From Apodemus sylvaticus (taxonomy: Eukaryota > Chordata > Mammalia > Rodentia > Muridae): a stretch of 64,000 nucleotides of DNA. The DNA lies in assembly GCF_947179515.1 (NCBI RefSeq), contig NC_067485.1, positions 8,745,360 to 8,809,359 of the forward strand, written 5' to 3'. A program made the translations under genes and the position numbers. The notes under the pieces were generated by a model. The model was not told the origin of the DNA and searched no databases. It saw nothing but the letters and a program-made list of their open reading frames with translations. Of this stretch, positions 54,426-64,000 are shown piece after piece (within the stretch, counting starts at the first letter, position 1; every line of letters begins with the position of its first letter).

Positions 54426-54595
54426 GAAAAGAGGGGGGGGATATGTTCTATGGAGGTGTGGTCAGGTATGGGGGAAGGGCCCATGTTGATACATCCCTTC
54501 CCCATGAGGGATCAGACACAGGATGGTATAATACAGAATAGAGTTTATTTGGGTCATACAGAGGGGAGTTCAAAAGGTAGTAGAGGCAGAGAAAG

Positions 54596-54596
<1 letters not shown>

Positions 54597-54648
<52 letters not shown>
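54597..54648. repeat. (CA)n(GA)n microsatellite
   Basis: CA run followed by about 18 GA units; purine-rich on the plus strand. Confidence 0.96.
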
Positions 54649-54650
<2 letters not shown>

Positions 54651-55756
54651 GAGGCACAGAGGCTGGCCATGAACATGTGGAGAGAGTGGGGGAAAGGGAA
54701 GGAAATGGGGAAAGAGTGGGAGCAAAAAGACAAGAACAAGAGCAGGAGAGTCAGGCATCCCTGGCTGTTGCCAGGTAACCGTGGGGTGGAGCTTAGACAA
54801 AATGCTAACAGTGAATATTACAAACCTCTCGGCTCTAAGGGCCCATCACGCTGGTCTGCACAGTGCACATGTCTGTTCTGCTCTCCTCGCAATGCAGGCT
54901 GTGTTCAGCCTCCATCACACCCCTCCTTTCCCGTGAGCTTTGAATCCTCCCCAGGTGGTTTCTGAGGCATTGCTTAGATGGTGTCCATACTACGGAAGTA
55001 GTTAGAGTACTTTATCTTCAGGAATAATGGCAAGGAAAAAAATTTATGTCAAGCTCACGTCTCCAGCACAGATGTTCTCATTGTCTTTTCTCTTTCCAAT
55101 CTCTGTTGGATCCGGTGTAGAACCCAAGGACATGGAGGCCGATGGACCCTTCTTTAAGTCCTTTGCTCCAAGGATAAGTATATAGTAGGCATTTAGAACA
55201 GTACCTGGGTCAAGAATTACAATCAGCTGGTTGTTATTGCAATCCCTGTGTCTCAGAGTTCTTGCTTCCCCTAGCAAGGATTGTACAACTTCTCAACTTA
55301 AATTTACTGCAGGGAGACCAGAGCCCCAAAAGTGTGCAGGTCCCAGGGCTCAGAAGAGTTTCTTTCATCCGACAGCCTCCCTAAACCCACCGTCCACTTG
55401 CTAATAGACAAGAAGATAAAAATGTACATATCGTGGCAGACTGACCCAGTCCACAGAAATGAATATGTGCCCTAGCAATGGCTTCTAACAAACAGCTCAC
55501 CTCACACTCATCATTCCTCTGTCCCTACCTTGGCCTTCGATCCTGCAGGGCTTACTTGTGAACGAACCAAAGACAGAAATTTCTCTTTCCAAGAACATGA
55601 AAGCAAAGTACATCTGAGAAAGAAGCCTTTTCCTTAAACAAAGGCAGCCCTGCACACACTGTCAGAACTTCCATAAGAGTGGTCATCTTCCTTCATCTTT
55701 GTCTGATTCACCCTCAGCAGGGAGCATCTTGTCACACCCCTACACCCCTGATGATC
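54649..55756. other. Single-copy sequence, no gene recognised
   Basis: A G/A-rich lead (54670-54730), then ordinary DNA. ggcatttagaacagtacctg near 55190 may be a MIR scrap. A 77-codon minus frame (55044-55277) is not supported. Confidence 0.5.
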
Positions 55757-55780
55757 TTTTTTTTTTTTTTTTTTTTTTTT
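55757..55780. repeat. Poly(T) run, 24 bp
   Basis: Uninterrupted T; possibly the antisense tail of a decayed retroposon, although no SINE body is visible beside it. Confidence 0.97.
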
Positions 55781-57040
55781 AGAAATAATAATTTCCAATC
55801 CCTTTTCATGTTGTGGCTTAGACTTAAAAAACCTGATAGTGATTCCTGATTTGTGCTTTTAATAAATTAATACAATTGACTGATGGGTGTAGAGGAAATG
55901 CTAGTTTACCTCAGCTGAACTGGTCCCCAGCAAACTTCACGGATGCTTGTTCCATTGTATGGGGCTCACGGTTTCTGAAACAAAAACTGACATGTGGTTT
56001 GACAATCAGGCATCTATTTATAGGGACAGAAGAGTTAGCAAACCAGAAAATCCAGGCCATATGCATGCCATTAACTATATATAATGAATGATGTGTATGA
56101 ATTATGTATGGACATGTGGGCTGACTAGCGCCTCTCAACTGGCCAAGGTACGTAGCAGCTCTTCAGGGGTTGGCTAATGAAGCCACTATGCAGCTCATGG
56201 TCCCCTTTCCGATGGCTTATTCAATTGATGCCAACTCTTTTGATTAGATCACTTAATATGTAAAAGTGATGGATGTTATGTCCTCTCTAGGAGAACTATA
56301 AAATTGTTTTTAATCTTTTAACTCAGCGAAGAAACTCACAAGGTTACACATACACACATGCACTGTTAATTTAACAAGTACAATTAGAATAATAGTTTAG
56401 CTGGTAGATAAAATAAACTCATGATGTTCTTCGGACATGGTTTGAAATTTTACAAGTATTTAAATGAAAGATGCCTGCATATGTTCTGGTCCATTTCTCT
56501 GAGCAGAAGCAGTAGCAATAAAGGCGAGTGAATCTTGCCTAGATGTGAGCTAGGGAACATGACTAAAGGACCCAGAGAGTTAATATTTGTAACAAACTGT
56601 AAACACAATTAGCAGTGTTGACGTTTAGATGGAATGTTAGCTAAAAGTCATTCCAAAACTTGTCAAAAGTTTTAGCTTAAGTTTTGATATGAAGAATGTC
56701 TCTATTTTTCAATGAAAAGTTCATCACTGTGGTTTAAACTCAAAATCTATTTTATTTATTTGGGATTTTGTTTAGATGGGGTTTCACCCTTATAACTCTA
56801 CAGGTGATGGCTGAGGCCCAAATCTTTGCCTCAGCACACCCTGCTGTTCCCTCCTAGTCCAGTAAGTATAACGATCAAGATTCAACAAAGATCCATGCTC
56901 AGCTACAGCGTGAGCATAAACGCTGGCCTGGGGCAAGCACAGCACAGATAGGAAACCTTAACCACATCAATGTCCTAAGTGAGCCTGGTGCATACAACAC
57001 AGGCAGGCGCCCGCTGTACTGAAGGAGGCCGCCACCTTCT
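55781..57040. other. Single-copy, AT-rich sequence, no gene recognised
   Basis: No recognised repeat in 1.2 kb; AT-rich with CNE-like texture near 56500-56720. Functional meaning unknown. Confidence 0.45.
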
Positions 57041-57659
57041 CCCAGCACAGGGATGAGGATCTCAGGACCCAGCACAGAGGTGAGGACCTCAGGACCCGGC
57101 ACAGGGATGAGGATCTCAGGACCCAGCACAGGGATGAGGATCTCAGGACTCAGCACGGGGATGAGGATCTCAGGACCCAGCACAGGGATGAGGATCTCAG
57201 GACCCAGCACAGAGGTGAGGATCTCAGGACCCAGCACAGAGGTGAGGATCTCAGGACCCAGCACAGAGGTGAGGATCTCAGGACCCAGCACAGGGATGAG
57301 GATCTCAGGACCCAGCACAGAGGTGAGGATCTCAGGACCCAGCACAGGGATGAGGATCTCAGGACCCAGCACAGAGGTGAGGATCTCAGGACCCAGCACA
57401 GGGATGAGGATCTCAGGACCCGGCACAGGGATGAGGATCTCAGGACCCGGCACAGGGATGAGGATCTCAGGACCCAGCACAGAGGTGAGGATCTCAGGAC
57501 CCAGCACAGGGATGAGGATCTCAGGACCCAGCACAGAGGTGAGGATCTCAGGACCCAGCACAGGGATGAGGATCTCAGGACCCAGCACAGAGGTGAGGAT
57601 CTCAGGACCCGGCACAGAGGTGAGGATCTCAGGACCCAGCACAGAGGTGAGGATCTCAG
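57041..57659. repeat. 27-bp minisatellite, about 23 units
   Basis: Each unit reads acccagcacag, then gg-atgagg or ag-gtgagg, then atctcagg. Two unit types follow from this: G (cacagggatgagg) and E (cacagaggtgagg). Their order is G E G G G G E E E G E G E G G G E G E G E E E. Scattered acccggcac and actcagcac variants occur. Because 27 is divisible by 3 and the unit has no stops, three frames stay open at once (up to 264 codons minus, 214 plus), so none is evidence of a gene. Confidence 0.97.
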
Positions 57660-57761
57660 CCTGTGCCTGCCTGGGGAAAACTGTTGATCCCATCTGATAA
57701 AACAGCCAGGTGTGGCTTCTTCAAAAATATACCCCATGAGGTCTTTAAAAAATGTCAGAGG

Positions 57762-57955
57762 AACAGTGGAGAGATGGCTCTGTGGCTACTAAAGGCACTT
57801 GCTGCTCTTCCAAAGGACCTGGGTTCAGTCCCTAGCACCCTCATCTGGTGGCTCACAGCCATATGTAAATCCAGTTCCAGGAAAACCAACACACTTTTCC
57901 AGACTCCCAGAATACCTGCATGTGCATGGTCTCACACAGACAGAGACACAGGCAC
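57762..57955 (+). mobile_element. B3 SINE
   Basis: gtggagagatggctctgtgg, gcacttgctgctcttccaaa, ggacctgggttcagtcccta, gcaccctcatctggtggctc, aatccagttccaggaaaacc and a CA-rich tail. Confidence 0.93.
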
Positions 57956-57982
57956 ACACAGATACACAGACACAGACACACA

Positions 57983-58013
<31 letters not shown>
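57956..58013. repeat. (CA)n microsatellite
   Basis: CACAGA units merging into pure CA, grown from the B3 tail. Confidence 0.96.
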
Positions 58014-58018
<5 letters not shown>

Positions 58019-58086
58019 ATTACATCCTTTTAAAAAAGGTTTTCATAAGGAATGATTTTAAAGGAATGGCAGTGAGACCATAGAGT

Positions 58087-58385
58087 GTATACACACACAT
58101 GCACACACATATACACACATACACACATACACATATATACATACATACACACATCCATGCACATCCATATATGCATACAGACATATACATACACATATAT
58201 ACATACACACACATACACATATAAATATATATTCACACATACACGCACACTCACACATATACACAGATACATGTGCACATATACATATATACACATGTAC
58301 ACACATACATGCACATATACACACATGCACATATGCACATATATACATACATACATACATACATACATACATGCACATACATACA
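58087..58385. repeat. (ACATAC/ACACAT)n array
   Basis: About 300 bp of alternating purine-pyrimidine acacatacacatat units, ending in (ACAT)n. Frames of 66-132 codons on both strands are artefacts. Confidence 0.95.
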
Positions 58386-59257
58386 CAAAGAACAAGCAAC
58401 GTGTTACGGGATGTGTCACAAACTTCACTTTTGAACATCATTCATGAGACTGAGTGTGTGGCGGGGGAGGACTGCATACATGTAGTAGGACTGCTATGCC
58501 CATGGCTTCCTCTATGCAGTACTGACCTGCATCCATGGATTGACATGTTGTCTCACTTACATGCAGTCCACTCTTTTCAGACTGAAATATTAAATGGAAA
58601 AAAACATACTTTGAAAGAGAACAATTACATACATTTGGCTTCCAAATAATATTTGTCAAAGAATCATTCTCCATTGTTAGCATTATTATTAACCCTTTAA
58701 AGCACCTAATTTATAAACTAAACTTTATAATATGATCATATGTGAAAACAAACATCTCTTGTTAGATTGAGTGCTATCTGTGATTTGGGAGGTCTACAGG
58801 AGACATGCTCTATGGGTAAGAGCACAACTGTACCCAAAATGCCATTGTCCATGTGCTGCCAAAAGCCGTGACACAAGGAGAATACTGATACTCTACGTCA
58901 CATTTAGGATAAGGACTTGGCGTTCTTTCCAAGAATTCTCTACAGAGAACACCGTCCACTTGGGCAAGCTGAGACAGCTGTTCCAGTGTGGTAGGTAACT
59001 TCTGGGGGACCTGCAGCAGTGTGCAGTGGAAGCCAGTGGGAGCTGAGCAGAAGGACTCAGAAAGGGTCATGTCCAGCAGATGGGACAGGAAACATGTTCC
59101 AGGACGATATGTAGTAGCTAATAGGAAGAAAGCCAAAGACATCCACCCTGGTAGTTTGCAAAATAGTATTTGTCTTTAACACAAGTTCTTTTTTAAAACC
59201 CTCAAATCACATATGGTAAACTAAAGAGGAGATTTTAAGTGTAAATTTAAATTTACA
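58386..59257. other. Single-copy sequence, no gene recognised
   Basis: Ordinary AT-moderate DNA. A 110-codon minus frame (58810-59142) has no domain that I recognise. Confidence 0.5.
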
Positions 59258-59322
59258 TGTATGTATGTGTGTATATGTATGTGTGTATATGTGTGTGTAT
59301 GCGTGTGTGTATGTGTGTGTGA
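59258..59322. repeat. (GTAT/GT)n microsatellite
   Basis: tgtatgtatgtgtgtatatg units. Confidence 0.93.
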
Positions 59323-59424
59323 TGTGCAGACACAGTCAGTCACAGACCCCTTACCTATGCATTCAGTCAGCTTTGGATAAAGAACATGTTAAACATTCTA
59401 GTGCTTGTTATATTATGTATATGG

Positions 59425-59602
59425 GTGTTTTGCCTGCATGTATATCTGTGTACTATATGTGTACAATACACTCAGAAGCCAGAATCCCCTGAACGAGCTT
59501 TATAGAGGATTGTAAGCCATCAGATGGCTACTGGGAACCGAACCCAAGTCTTCTGGAAGAGCAGCCATGGTTCTTAACTACTAAGCTGTCTCCCCAGCCC
59601 CA
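59425..59602 (-). mobile_element. B3 SINE
   Basis: tgcctgcatgtatatctgtg, actcagaagccagaatcccc, ggctactgggaaccgaaccc, aagtcttctggaagagcagc, catggttcttaactactaag and ctgtctccccagcccc: antisense B3. Confidence 0.93.
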
Positions 59603-59611
59603 AGGATATTT

Positions 59612-59697
59612 CTTAAGGCTGAGAATACAGCCCGGTGTTAGACTGTTTGCCTAACATGCACAAAACACTGAGATTGACTCTCCATACCAGAAAGGAA
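59612..59697 (+). mobile_element. ID-family SINE with CA tail
   Basis: aaggctgagaatacagcccg, gtgttagactgtttgcctaa, catgcacaaaacactgagat and tgactctccataccag match an ID element (tRNA-Ala derived). Its tail is the CA run that follows. Confidence 0.75.
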
Positions 59698-59698
59698 C

Positions 59699-59705
59699 CC
59701 ACACA

Positions 59706-59752
<47 letters not shown>

Positions 59753-59770
59753 ACGCACACACACACACAA
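59699..59770. repeat. (CA)n microsatellite with CACG variants
   Basis: CA run with one ACATAC and three acgcac interruptions. Confidence 0.96.
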
Positions 59771-60291
59771 AGTTGTATCTGCACTCACATGCAGACCTTT
59801 GTATTGTCATTATTACACAAACAAGCTAGTATGATAGTTATTTACATATTTACACTGTGTTCACATGATCTGTGATATGGCGAGGCTGTGGAATATGCAG
59901 GAGGGTTTGCTAAATTTTAAGTGATCACTACTCCATACCATGAAAGAGACTTCCATCACTGTGTTTGGGATTCTGTGGGATGCGATTCTTTGAGAATCAA
60001 GCCCCTTAGAGTCCGTGGTGCAACTACAATATTAATTCCAATCCCTTCCTTTAAACATTGTCTCACAGTGAAAGACAGGACCTGACTATTCTCAGACAAT
60101 GAACTCAGCCCACAAAATCTGACACTCTGGGCTACGGGTGGTCCCTGCCTCACACTGCAAGTTCCAAATCCTATACTTCTCCAACTTCCCTGTGTCCTCT
60201 TTCTTCAAAGTACTGGATTCTCAGACTCTGTCCTCTTTGGCTGTTAAAAGATGTCACCCAAGATGTGAAAACGTAAACTTAAGAAAATATG
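59771..60291. other. Single-copy sequence, no gene recognised
   Basis: Ordinary DNA without recognisable elements. Confidence 0.5.
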
Positions 60292-60495
60292 GGCTGGATA
60301 GGTGGCTCCGTGGTTAAAAGCACTGGCTGTTCTTAAAGAGGTCGGGTTCAATCCCCAGCACCCACATAATGGCGCACAGAAATCAGTAGGCGACACTAAT
60401 TCTAAGGAACATGATGCCCTCTTCTGGTGTCTGGAGGCACTGCACACAAGTGATGCAGTCAAAATCCACAACATAATCACAAACATTTTAATAAG
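60292..60495 (+). mobile_element. B3 SINE
   Basis: tgggctggataggtggctcc, gtggttaaaagcactggctg, gtcgggttcaatccccagca, cccacataatggcgcacaga, tgatgccctcttctggtgtc. Confidence 0.92.
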
Positions 60496-60959
60496 AAAAT
60501 ATTACATGATAGGGCCTGAAAGTCCAGAAATCTTAGCCAGACTTACCATATTTAGCCAAAACAAGGTTTCTTTTTCATTGCAAAAGCTAAATCATACAAG
60601 CCTGCAAGCAGATGTGCATTTTTAAATCAGAGAACCACAAGACTGAACCAAAACAGGAAAATATTCCCCACACCAGGACGTACTGCAAGTGAGGGTAGCT
60701 ACTCAACTGTCAACCACACTTCCAGCCTCAGAGGCTCTGTTCATACAAAGTCACCAGCTTAGCACAAAGCCTTTCAGCTCCGCACCGAACAAATGACGGA
60801 CTGCAGGCGGACCACACGCACCACTTGTTATGGGCGCCTTGTGTTTCCTTAATTGTCTCTCATTTTAATTGGACTTGGCTTTCATAGCGTGGTTGGGCTT
60901 TGGAAATGTACACACAACAGAAAATCACGAAGCTTTTCAAAAAGCAGGTGTGCGTTTTC
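60496..60959. other. Single-copy sequence, possible conserved non-coding element
   Basis: Non-repetitive. The 60750-60960 part carries tccttaattgtctctcattt and taattggacttggctttcat, a CNE-like texture with two TAATT motifs. It abuts an ancient L1 3'UTR, so conservation may stop at about 60960. Confidence 0.4.
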
Positions 60960-61235
60960 TCCTTTATGGTGATGAATTTACTGTCTCATTTTTTGTTTGT
61001 TCTTTATGAAAACTTAATTTCATTTTGATTGACATATGAAATACATAGTTATGAGGTGCAACATGATAGTTTTATTCATAAATCAATTCATCCTAATTTT
61101 CATATCTAGTACCTTACACTTATATTGTTTCTTTGTAGCAAATATATTCAAAATCCTCCCTTCTGCTATTTCTGTGATAGACACAAAGTGTTCTTAACAA
61201 TGAATCCAATGTCTTTATATGCTTAAGAAAAAAAT
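60960..61235 (-). mobile_element. Ancient LINE-1 (L1M-type) 3'UTR
   Basis: Antisense order: ttttgattgacatatgaaat, acatagttatgaggtgcaac, atgatagttttattcataaa, ttttcatatctagtacctta, attgtttctttgtagcaaat, ttcaaaatcctcccttctgc and tatttctg, matching the old L1 3'UTR (ATTGACACATAATAATTG, TATTTATGGGGTACATAGT, ATTTCTTTGTGTTGGGAAC, AAAATCCTCTCTTCTAGC). Confidence 0.7.
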
Positions 61236-62847
61236 CACAGTCACATGGAAATAATTCCACTGTTCTGTGGCACACGAGGTTAGTGTGGTTAGTAATAACT
61301 ACCTTCATCTTCTTACAGCAAATATAACCTACACAGAAGAGCACACTGTGCGTTTAAAATGTGCTCTGCCTAATGAAGAACCATTATTGTACTTTGCCAA
61401 AGTCTTCTCTCTTCACCTTCCATGAACCAAGACGAGATCTCCTTTCTCCTGTTGGTATTGGAAACGGAAGCGCTCAGAGAGTCGGTACATCACTGACCTT
61501 AATATTCACTGCATTCTTTGCCAGGACTCAAAGATTCCCCGGCTTTCTCTAACAACAACGCTAAGAGATGTGGATGGAGGAGGAATGAGAGCTTGTATAA
61601 TCGCTCACTACGAGGGTTCTAAATGGAAGCCATGGCAGTCAGGGGCTGATTCGGCCAAAACCTCCTGATTCACCTCCCAGCCAAGGGCAGATAGGGCATC
61701 ACTCCTTGCTCCCCAGTTCCTCTGAGCTCTTTCCCTAGACCAGCTGGTGTCTCTTTATCGCCAGGCTGTGCTTTCTTCAGAGTTGAGTAGAACGCCTGCA
61801 AACCAGAGAAGGCCCAATGGTGTGTCCTCTGGGTTGGACATTGCCAAGTCTACCCCAAATGGTTCAGTGAAATTGTAACTGAATCTTGGGGGGCAACAAG
61901 AGAACAGGATGCAGGGCACACAATCCTGATACAAGGAGAAAGACTGGGGTCACCTGCCCAAAGTCTCCCTGACAAGGAGCACAGCTCCTTGGCAACCGCT
62001 GAACGTTGGAGATTTGACTCTAGGCAATAGCTCTACCTTGTTTTTAATCTGTTTCTCCAAACTGTGTAGTCTGGTCCAACATTTAGACCTGTGCAGCTTT
62101 AACGTAGCAGGGCTGTCTTAGAAGAACGGCCGTAGGCTAGAGGGAAGTTATCCCTAAAAAGATGGTTATTACCCAAGCTTATCATCAGACAGCAAACAGG
62201 TTTCAGAGGGAGTCCAGGAAGGGGTCAGAGGACAGCAACAGTCTCTATGGGGCCCCTGACAGAGCCACTGTCTGGGAAAGAATTTCCAGGTGATTCTTGG
62301 TGAAGAAACCTGGTTGGGGATATGCATTCCACTTCATACAAACATCTTGATTTATTGAAACTCTGCCAAGGAATTCCACATATAAAAAGCCATGCTCCCA
62401 ACACAGGTGCTCTGACCCCAACCTCACCCTCGCTACCCTGTTCCAGGATGAATTCTTTCTTCATCGATAAAAGTCAAGAAGAGAAAGCATAGGTTTTCCA
62501 AGGTGGGCAGGCAGGACCAGTCCTCTGCTGTGTACTGTTAGGATAGGGAAGAATATGGAAGGTCTCCAGGAGGTTCACCATGACCAGGAGAAGAACACTT
62601 GTGGGTGAGCTGAATTGAGGCCGTTTAGATTATGGCAATATGGAACGTTTAAGTAAACTTTGTAAAAGAATACTTTTCTTCGGTCTACCACAAGCCATCA
62701 TTTGCCATTAGTCTCTACATTGGCCATTGTTCAGTCCTGCAGAGAGGTGCAAGGGTTTCCATGGTGATTTTGTTCCTTAAGCTGAATTGGAAATAATTAT
62801 TTTTTGATACCTCTGGACCACTTTGCCTCAAGAGCATCTCGTGAGTG
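61236..62847. other. Single-copy sequence, no gene recognised
   Basis: Over 1.6 kb with no recognised repeat. Short open frames only (60-80 codons). GC-moderate, no CpG clustering. Confidence 0.5.
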
Positions 62848-63216
62848 ATGCCTTTCTGTTGCTACGATAAAAAATAAATTCTTACCAAAAGCAATTTGGC
62901 GAGGAAATGGTTTATATGGATTACATGTGCCAGTCATAGTCCATCATGGAGGGATGTCTAAAAAACAGAAGCAGAGGTGGCAGAGGAGTGCGGCTTGCAG
63001 GCTTTCTCCCCATGGCTTGCTCAGCCTTATTTCTTATACAACCCTGAACCACTTGCCCAGGGGTGGTAGTACACTGGGGCCCCCCCACATCAATTATTAA
63101 TAAATAAAATGCCCCACAGGCTTGCCAACAGGCCAACCTGATAGGGCATTTTCTCAATTGAGATTTTCTCTTCCTAAATGACCTAGCTTTGTCATGCAAA
63201 AAAAAAAAAAAAAAAG
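62848..63216 (-). mobile_element. Rodent LTR-like repeat, family 2, ending in an A run
   Basis: tgcctttctgttgctacgat, ccaaaagcaatttggcgagg, agtcatagtccatcatggag, ccatggcttgctcagcctta, gcccaggggtggtagtacac, aaatgccccacaggcttgcc, gggcattttctcaattgaga. The last 60 bp of the family is replaced by an 18-bp A run at 63199-63216. Confidence 0.88.
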
Positions 63217-63344
63217 ACCACACAACTGGCTCTTCCTTCATCATATGTTACACCTATGAAGAGTTCTTTCTTGTCTATCAATTAAAGATAGCATTCAGCT
63301 ACCCTGTTCAGATGTAATATTCATTGTAAAGATTTGAAATTGGG

Positions 63345-63530
63345 GGCTGGAGAGATGGCTCAGTGGTTAAGAGCACTGACTGCTCTTCCAGAGGTCCTGA
63401 GTTCAGTTCCCAGCAACCACATGGTGGCTCACAACCATCTGCAATGGGATAGGATGCCCTCTTCTGCTGTGTCTGAAGACAGAGCCAGTATACTCATATA
63501 TATGAGTACACACACATATATAATAATTTT
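63345..63530 (+). mobile_element. B2 SINE
   Basis: ggggctggagagatggctca, gtggttaagagcactgactg, ctcttccagaggtcctgagt, cagcaaccacatggtggctc, acaaccatctgcaatgggat and gccctcttctgctgtgtctg: near-consensus B2 with intact A and B box regions. Confidence 0.98.
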
Positions 63531-64000
63531 TTAAAAATATCTGAAGTTGACTCTATTTGTTATTTACTAGATTGTCAATCTCCAACTCCCACTGAACACA
63601 CTGTCCCTAAAAATGGGCACACGGACCTTTCCCTCTGCCGCAGAAGTCACAACTTTTTCACATCTGGGACTGCAAGCCCCTCCCCTATTTAAATTACTAT
63701 CATGTGGTTTGTTTTGACTGAATGAAAGGTAGACCAAAAATCTCTTACCACTTCAGGAGGAAGGCTTGGGAAGTAATGTGCAGTGTTCCACATACACAGG
63801 AAGACTTGGGAAGCAGTGTGCAACGTTCCACAAAGTCTGGGTAATTTCAGAAGTGCTTTTCCTTATGGTGTCTCCACGATCCTGGGATATCGGCTACAAG
63901 CAATGAGCAGAGTTCACAGCTGCCCCTCACTGTACCTATAACATGAATAAGAAGTGAAACTTTGTTGTGTTACGCCAATGTGATTAGGGGGATTTTTTGT
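63531..64000. other. Single-copy sequence with a 35-bp direct repeat
   Basis: A 35-bp block (start aggaaggcttgggaagtaat) at 63758-63792 recurs at 63798-63832, period 40, with four substitutions. Otherwise no gene or repeat was recognised. Confidence 0.7.

Noticed and set aside
56899..57693. 264-codon open frame on the minus strand, the longest in the window
   Set aside because: It lies over the 27-bp minisatellite, which keeps three frames open on two strands. No domain, start context or splice support.

Overview
The window is mammalian nuclear DNA from a murine rodent, most likely a Mus species. The evidence is the repeat content: many B1, B2/B3, B4 and ID-type SINEs, rodent LINE-1, rodent LTR-like dispersed repeats and very long CT and CA microsatellites, over an older layer of MIR, L2, MLT1 and L1M relics. 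I see none of the high-copy ID insertions typical of rat, which favours mouse; this is an inference, not a proof.

I find no convincing intact protein-coding gene, no tRNA or rRNA gene, no CRISPR array and no CpG-island promoter. Most long open frames are artefacts: they cross tandem arrays whose unit is a multiple of 3 (16.46-17.06, 43.53-43.72, 57.04-57.66 kb), CT or CA tracts, or transposon relics. The window reads as intergenic or deep-intronic sequence. The only exon-like object is a 61-codon reading with a good splice acceptor at 50.71-50.89 kb on the minus strand, which I cannot name.

Layout. 0-1.6 kb: broken minus-strand LINE-1 with 5'UTR, ORF1 and the start of ORF2. 1.6-16.4 kb: mostly single-copy sequence with scattered SINEs, MIR, L2, MLT1, an LTR-like fragment and CT/GT tracts. 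16.46-17.06 kb: an 18-bp minisatellite with higher-order structure. 17-37 kb: mixed single-copy sequence, SINEs and polypyrimidine tracts. 37.2-38.5 kb: G4-prone 8-bp repeat beside an ancient L1. 39.4-43.7 kb: purine/pyrimidine-alternating arrays, an AT tract and a 12-bp minisatellite. 46.4-54.4 kb: the densest transposon zone, with LTR-like repeats in both orientations, old L1 relics and nested B2 and B1. 57.04-57.66 kb: a 27-bp minisatellite. 58-64 kb: CA arrays, SINEs, an old L1 3'UTR and single-copy flanks.

Because there are no recognised genes, there is no pathway to describe. The points most worth following are the structured minisatellites, the tail-to-tail LTR-like pair at about 49.19 kb, the perfect 17-bp inverted repeat carrying CCAAT boxes at 46.94 kb, the candidate exon, and single-copy blocks that resemble conserved non-coding elements. 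Repeat-family names come from recognition of consensus features without a database search, and boundaries are approximate.
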